Source: Pseudaquabacterium terrae (GTDB taxonomy: Bacteria; Pseudomonadota; Gammaproteobacteria; Burkholderiales; Burkholderiaceae_C). Taken from it: a DNA stretch of 64,000 nucleotides. The notes under the pieces were generated by a model. The model was not told the DNA's origin, ran no database searches, and worked only from the letters and a program-made list of their open reading frames with translations. The position numbers and the translations under genes were made by a program. Location: contig NZ_JABRWJ010000003.1 in NCBI RefSeq assembly GCF_013266755.1, positions 558,001-622,000 of the forward strand, in the 5' to 3' direction. Positions 60,740-64,000 of this stretch are shown here, piece after piece (the first letter of the stretch is position 1; the number at the start of each line of letters is the position of its first letter).

Positions 60740-61678
60740 TTGAACCTCAGGCGCCTGAAGTACTTCGTCAAGGTCGTCGACATCGGCAGCATGACCCAGG
60801 CTGCCGATGTGCTGCACATCGCCCAGCCGGCGCTGAGCCAGCAGCTGGCCACGCTGGAGGGCGAGGTCCGCCAGCAGCTGCTGGTGCGCACCAAGCGCGG
60901 CGTCACCCCCACCGAGGCCGGCAAGGTCCTGTACGGCCATGCGCAGCTGATCCTGCGCCAGTGCGACCAGGCGCGGGTCGACATGGACGCGGCCGGGCGC
61001 GGGCTGTCCGGCGCGGTGGCCGTCGGCCTGGCGCCGGGCACCGCCGCGGCGGGCCTGGCGCTGCCGCTGCTGCGCACCGTGCGCGCACGGCACCCGGGCG
61101 TGCTGCTGTACCTGAACGAGACCTACGGCAGCACACTGTCGGAGCTGGTGATGAACGGCCGCATGGACCTGGCCGTGCTGTACGGCGGCCGTGTCGCCGT
61201 GCACGGGCTGCAGTTCCTGCCGCTGCTGAAGGAGCAGCTCTTCGTCGTCGGGCCCGCCAGCCTGCCGGCGCCGCCGGAGCACGTGCCGCTGCGCCTGCTC
61301 GGCGAGATGGACCTGTACCTGGCGCGGCCCTACAACGTGGTGCGCAAGATGGTCGACGAGGCTTTTGCCGGCATCGGCCTCGCGCCGCGCGTGGTCGCCG
61401 AGATCGAATCGGCCAGCACGCTGACGGCGGTCATCGCCGACGGGCTGGGGGCGACGATCCTGCCCGAATCGATGGCCCGCACCGTGGTAGGTGCCTGCAA
61501 GGCCTGGCAGTGCCGCATCATCGAGCCGGTGATCGAGGCACCGCTCGCGCTGTGCCAGTCCGATCACCTGCCGCTCACTGAGCCGGCGCAGGCCATCAAG
61601 GAGATCCTGCTCGAGCTGGTGGCCGCCCTGCCCGGCAGCCTGATCGCCGGAGACGACACCCGCCTGTCCGTGTCATAA
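60740..61678 (+). CDS. LysR-family transcriptional regulator (CysB/Nac-like)
   Basis: 312-residue LysR regulator: HTH at residues about 2-62 (RLKYFVKVVDIGSMTQAADV, AQPALSQQLATLEGEV), then a two-lobed ligand domain. The start is a TTG at 60740 with an AGGAGG Shine-Dalgarno 7 nt upstream. Sequence resembles nitrogen-assimilation-type LysR proteins. The boxes ATA-N9-TAT before it and after it suggest it controls itself, the divergent operon and the downstream biotin-carboxylase operon. Confidence 0.92.
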   Translation: MNLRRLKYFVKVVDIGSMTQAADVLHIAQPALSQQLATLEGEVRQQLLVRTKRGVTPTEAGKVLYGHAQLILRQCDQARVDMDAAGRGLSGAVAVGLAPGTAAAGLALPLLRTVRARHPGVLLYLNETYGSTLSELVMNGRMDLAVLYGGRVAVHGLQFLPLLKEQLFVVGPASLPAPPEHVPLRLLGEMDLYLARPYNVVRKMVDEAFAGIGLAPRVVAEIESASTLTAVIADGLGATILPESMARTVVGACKAWQCRIIEPVIEAPLALCQSDHLPLTEPAQAIKEILLELVAALPGSLIAGDDTRLSVS

Positions 61679-61689
61679 GCCGCCCTTAT
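61675..61689. promoter_or_regulatory. LysR-type box ATA-N9-TAT, copy 2
   Basis: ATAAGCCGCCCTTAT, an inverted repeat (ATAAG/CTTAT). It overlaps the LysR stop codon and lies 58 bp before the biotin-carrier start, the usual position of an activator site. Confidence 0.5.
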
Positions 61690-61746
61690 CGGGGCACAGC
61701 CATTCCGTCTTGGTCGCCGGGAGGGTTCGCAGATACCTTTGCGGCC

Positions 61747-62190
61747 ATGGAAGCGCAGCAGATCAAGGCCTTCATCGACGCGATGGCGTCGTCGGACCTG
61801 GCCGAGATGAGCTTCAGCCAGGATGGCTGGACGCTGCGGCTGGTGCGCCGGTCTGCCGATGCGGCGACGCCGGTGGCAGCGGCCCCGGCCGCTGCGCCCG
61901 CACGGTCCGCGAGCGGCCCGCGCAAGCCGCTTCCACCCGCCGCCGCGCCGGCGTCGGCACCCGAGCTGCTGGCACCGCTGTTCGGCGTCGTGCACCTGCA
62001 GGCCGGGCCCGGCGAGCCGCCCTACGTGGCCGCGGGCCAGGCGGTGCGGGCGGGCCAGACGCTGTGCGTGATCGAGGCGATGAAGGTCTTCAACGAAGTG
62101 CGCGCCGAGGCCGACGCCGTGGTCGACGCCGTGCTGGTCCGCTCGGGCCAGGAAGTCGACGCCGGCCAGCCGCTGCTGCGCCTGCGCTGA
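61747..62190 (+). CDS. Biotin carboxyl carrier protein, accB-like
   Basis: 147-residue biotin carrier subunit. N-terminal helical region, then an Ala/Pro-rich linker (about 38-75), then the biotinyl domain with the biotin Lys in CVIEAMKVFNEV near residue 117. It carries carboxybiotin between carboxylase and transferase. It is the first gene of an operon with biotin carboxylase and PxpB, separate from the essential fatty-acid accBC, and preceded by a LysR-type box. Confidence 0.9.
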   Translation: MEAQQIKAFIDAMASSDLAEMSFSQDGWTLRLVRRSADAATPVAAAPAAAPARSASGPRKPLPPAAAPASAPELLAPLFGVVHLQAGPGEPPYVAAGQAVRAGQTLCVIEAMKVFNEVRAEADAVVDAVLVRSGQEVDAGQPLLRLR

Positions 62191-62199
62191 AGGACAGCG

Positions 62200-63545
<1,346 letters not shown>

Positions 63546-63549
<4 letters not shown>

Positions 63550-64000
63550 GCCGCGTCGATGCAGCATCGGTCAGCCTGCTGGGCACGAGTGCCCTGCTGT
63601 TCGAGGCCCCGGGCGACACCACGCTGCCGACGCAGCAGCGCATCTGGGCGCTCGCCCGCGAGGCCGAGACCTGGCCCGAGGTGCGCGAAGCCATTCCCGG
63701 CATGAACAACCTGATGCTCAGCTTCGCGCGGCCGCCGCTGACGCCGCACGCACTCGAAGCACGGCTGCACAGCGCGTGGCAGACGATCGAGCCGCTGGCG
63801 CTGCGCGGGCGCATCGTCGAGCTGCCGGTGCGATACGGCGGTGACAGTGGGCCGCACATGAACGACGTTATCGAGCACACCGGTCTCGGCATCGACGAGA
63901 TCGTCGAGCGCCACAGCGCGCCGCTCTACCCGGTCTACGCGCTCGGCAGCCACCCGGGCTACTGCTACCTCGGCGGCATGGACCCGAGCCTGGCGACACC
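63546..64000 (+). CDS. pxpB: 5-oxoprolinase subunit PxpB / allophanate hydrolase subunit 1 (3' partial)
   Basis: First ~151 residues of a PxpB/KipI (AHS1) family protein, cut by the window edge. Recognisable blocks are [51 protein letters not shown] and [19 protein letters not shown]. With PxpC it forms either the ATP-dependent 5-oxoprolinase or, when joined to biotin carboxylase and carrier subunits as here, the carboxyltransferase part of a urea-carboxylase-like enzyme. pxpC and pxpA are expected just beyond the edge. Confidence 0.9.

Overview
The window is a GC-rich chromosomal segment of a betaproteobacterium, most likely order Burkholderiales (Rubrivivax/Leptothrix/Methylibium-like). This is inferred from gene content: DarP-MogA, SuhB-TrmJ, Bug-type and TRAP-type orphan binding proteins, phasins, a PEP-CTERM protein, and a GC-rich intergenic element typical of that order. 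No integrase, transposase, phage or CRISPR array was seen. Genes are dense and many neighbours overlap by 1-8 bp (ATGA, GTGA or TGATG junctions).

Left part (1-16 kb). This is mostly housekeeping: the end of prfB, pepN-fbp, a tRNA-Thr(CGT) with a strong bidirectional terminator, an RCC1-repeat lipoprotein, a TakP-like periplasmic 2-oxoacid binding protein, an M28 peptidase lipoprotein, pmbA, darP-mogA, cysE, trmJ, suhB and a glycine-zipper lipoprotein.

15.8-21.5 kb is an accessory catabolic locus: RidA-like protein and IclR regulator on one strand, and on the other a SelA/DgaE-like PLP enzyme with a complete polar amino acid-type ABC importer. The divergent promoter carries a tandem repeat that may be the IclR operator. 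21.6-25.6 kb is a four-gene cassette of exported proteins: a small Ig-like protein, a TolB-like propeller, a propeller ending in a dockerin-like domain, and a cohesin-like PEP-CTERM protein. It is the best candidate here for a little-described system. 25.7-33.3 kb holds storage-lipid and granule genes (two phasin-like proteins, a wax ester synthase/DGAT, an MFS transporter) plus a LivK-type binding protein flanked by two near-identical palindromes.

33.3-50.4 kb is almost entirely minus strand. It encodes what looks like a complete acyl-CoA degradation route: two acyl-CoA synthetases, two acyl-CoA dehydrogenases, a dienoyl-CoA reductase-like SDR, hydratases, a hydroxyacyl-CoA dehydrogenase-like SDR, two thiolases, two thioesterases, an AMACR-like racemase, two Bug binding proteins, and TetR and AraC regulators. 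Methyl-branched or alicyclic acids are the inferred substrates.

50.6-53.7 kb holds an unrecognised 442-residue protein, a Cys-rich lipoprotein, an AraC-VOC pair and a ZrgA-like protein. 53.9-60.6 kb is a sugar-acid locus: a frameshifted sugar dehydrogenase, IdnD, IdnO, gluconokinase, a 2-hydroxyacid dehydrogenase, a RraA-like protein and an aminotransferase. The right end is a LysR regulator followed by biotin carboxyl carrier, biotin carboxylase and PxpB (cut by the window edge). Matching ATA-N9-TAT boxes precede the regulator and the carboxylase operon.
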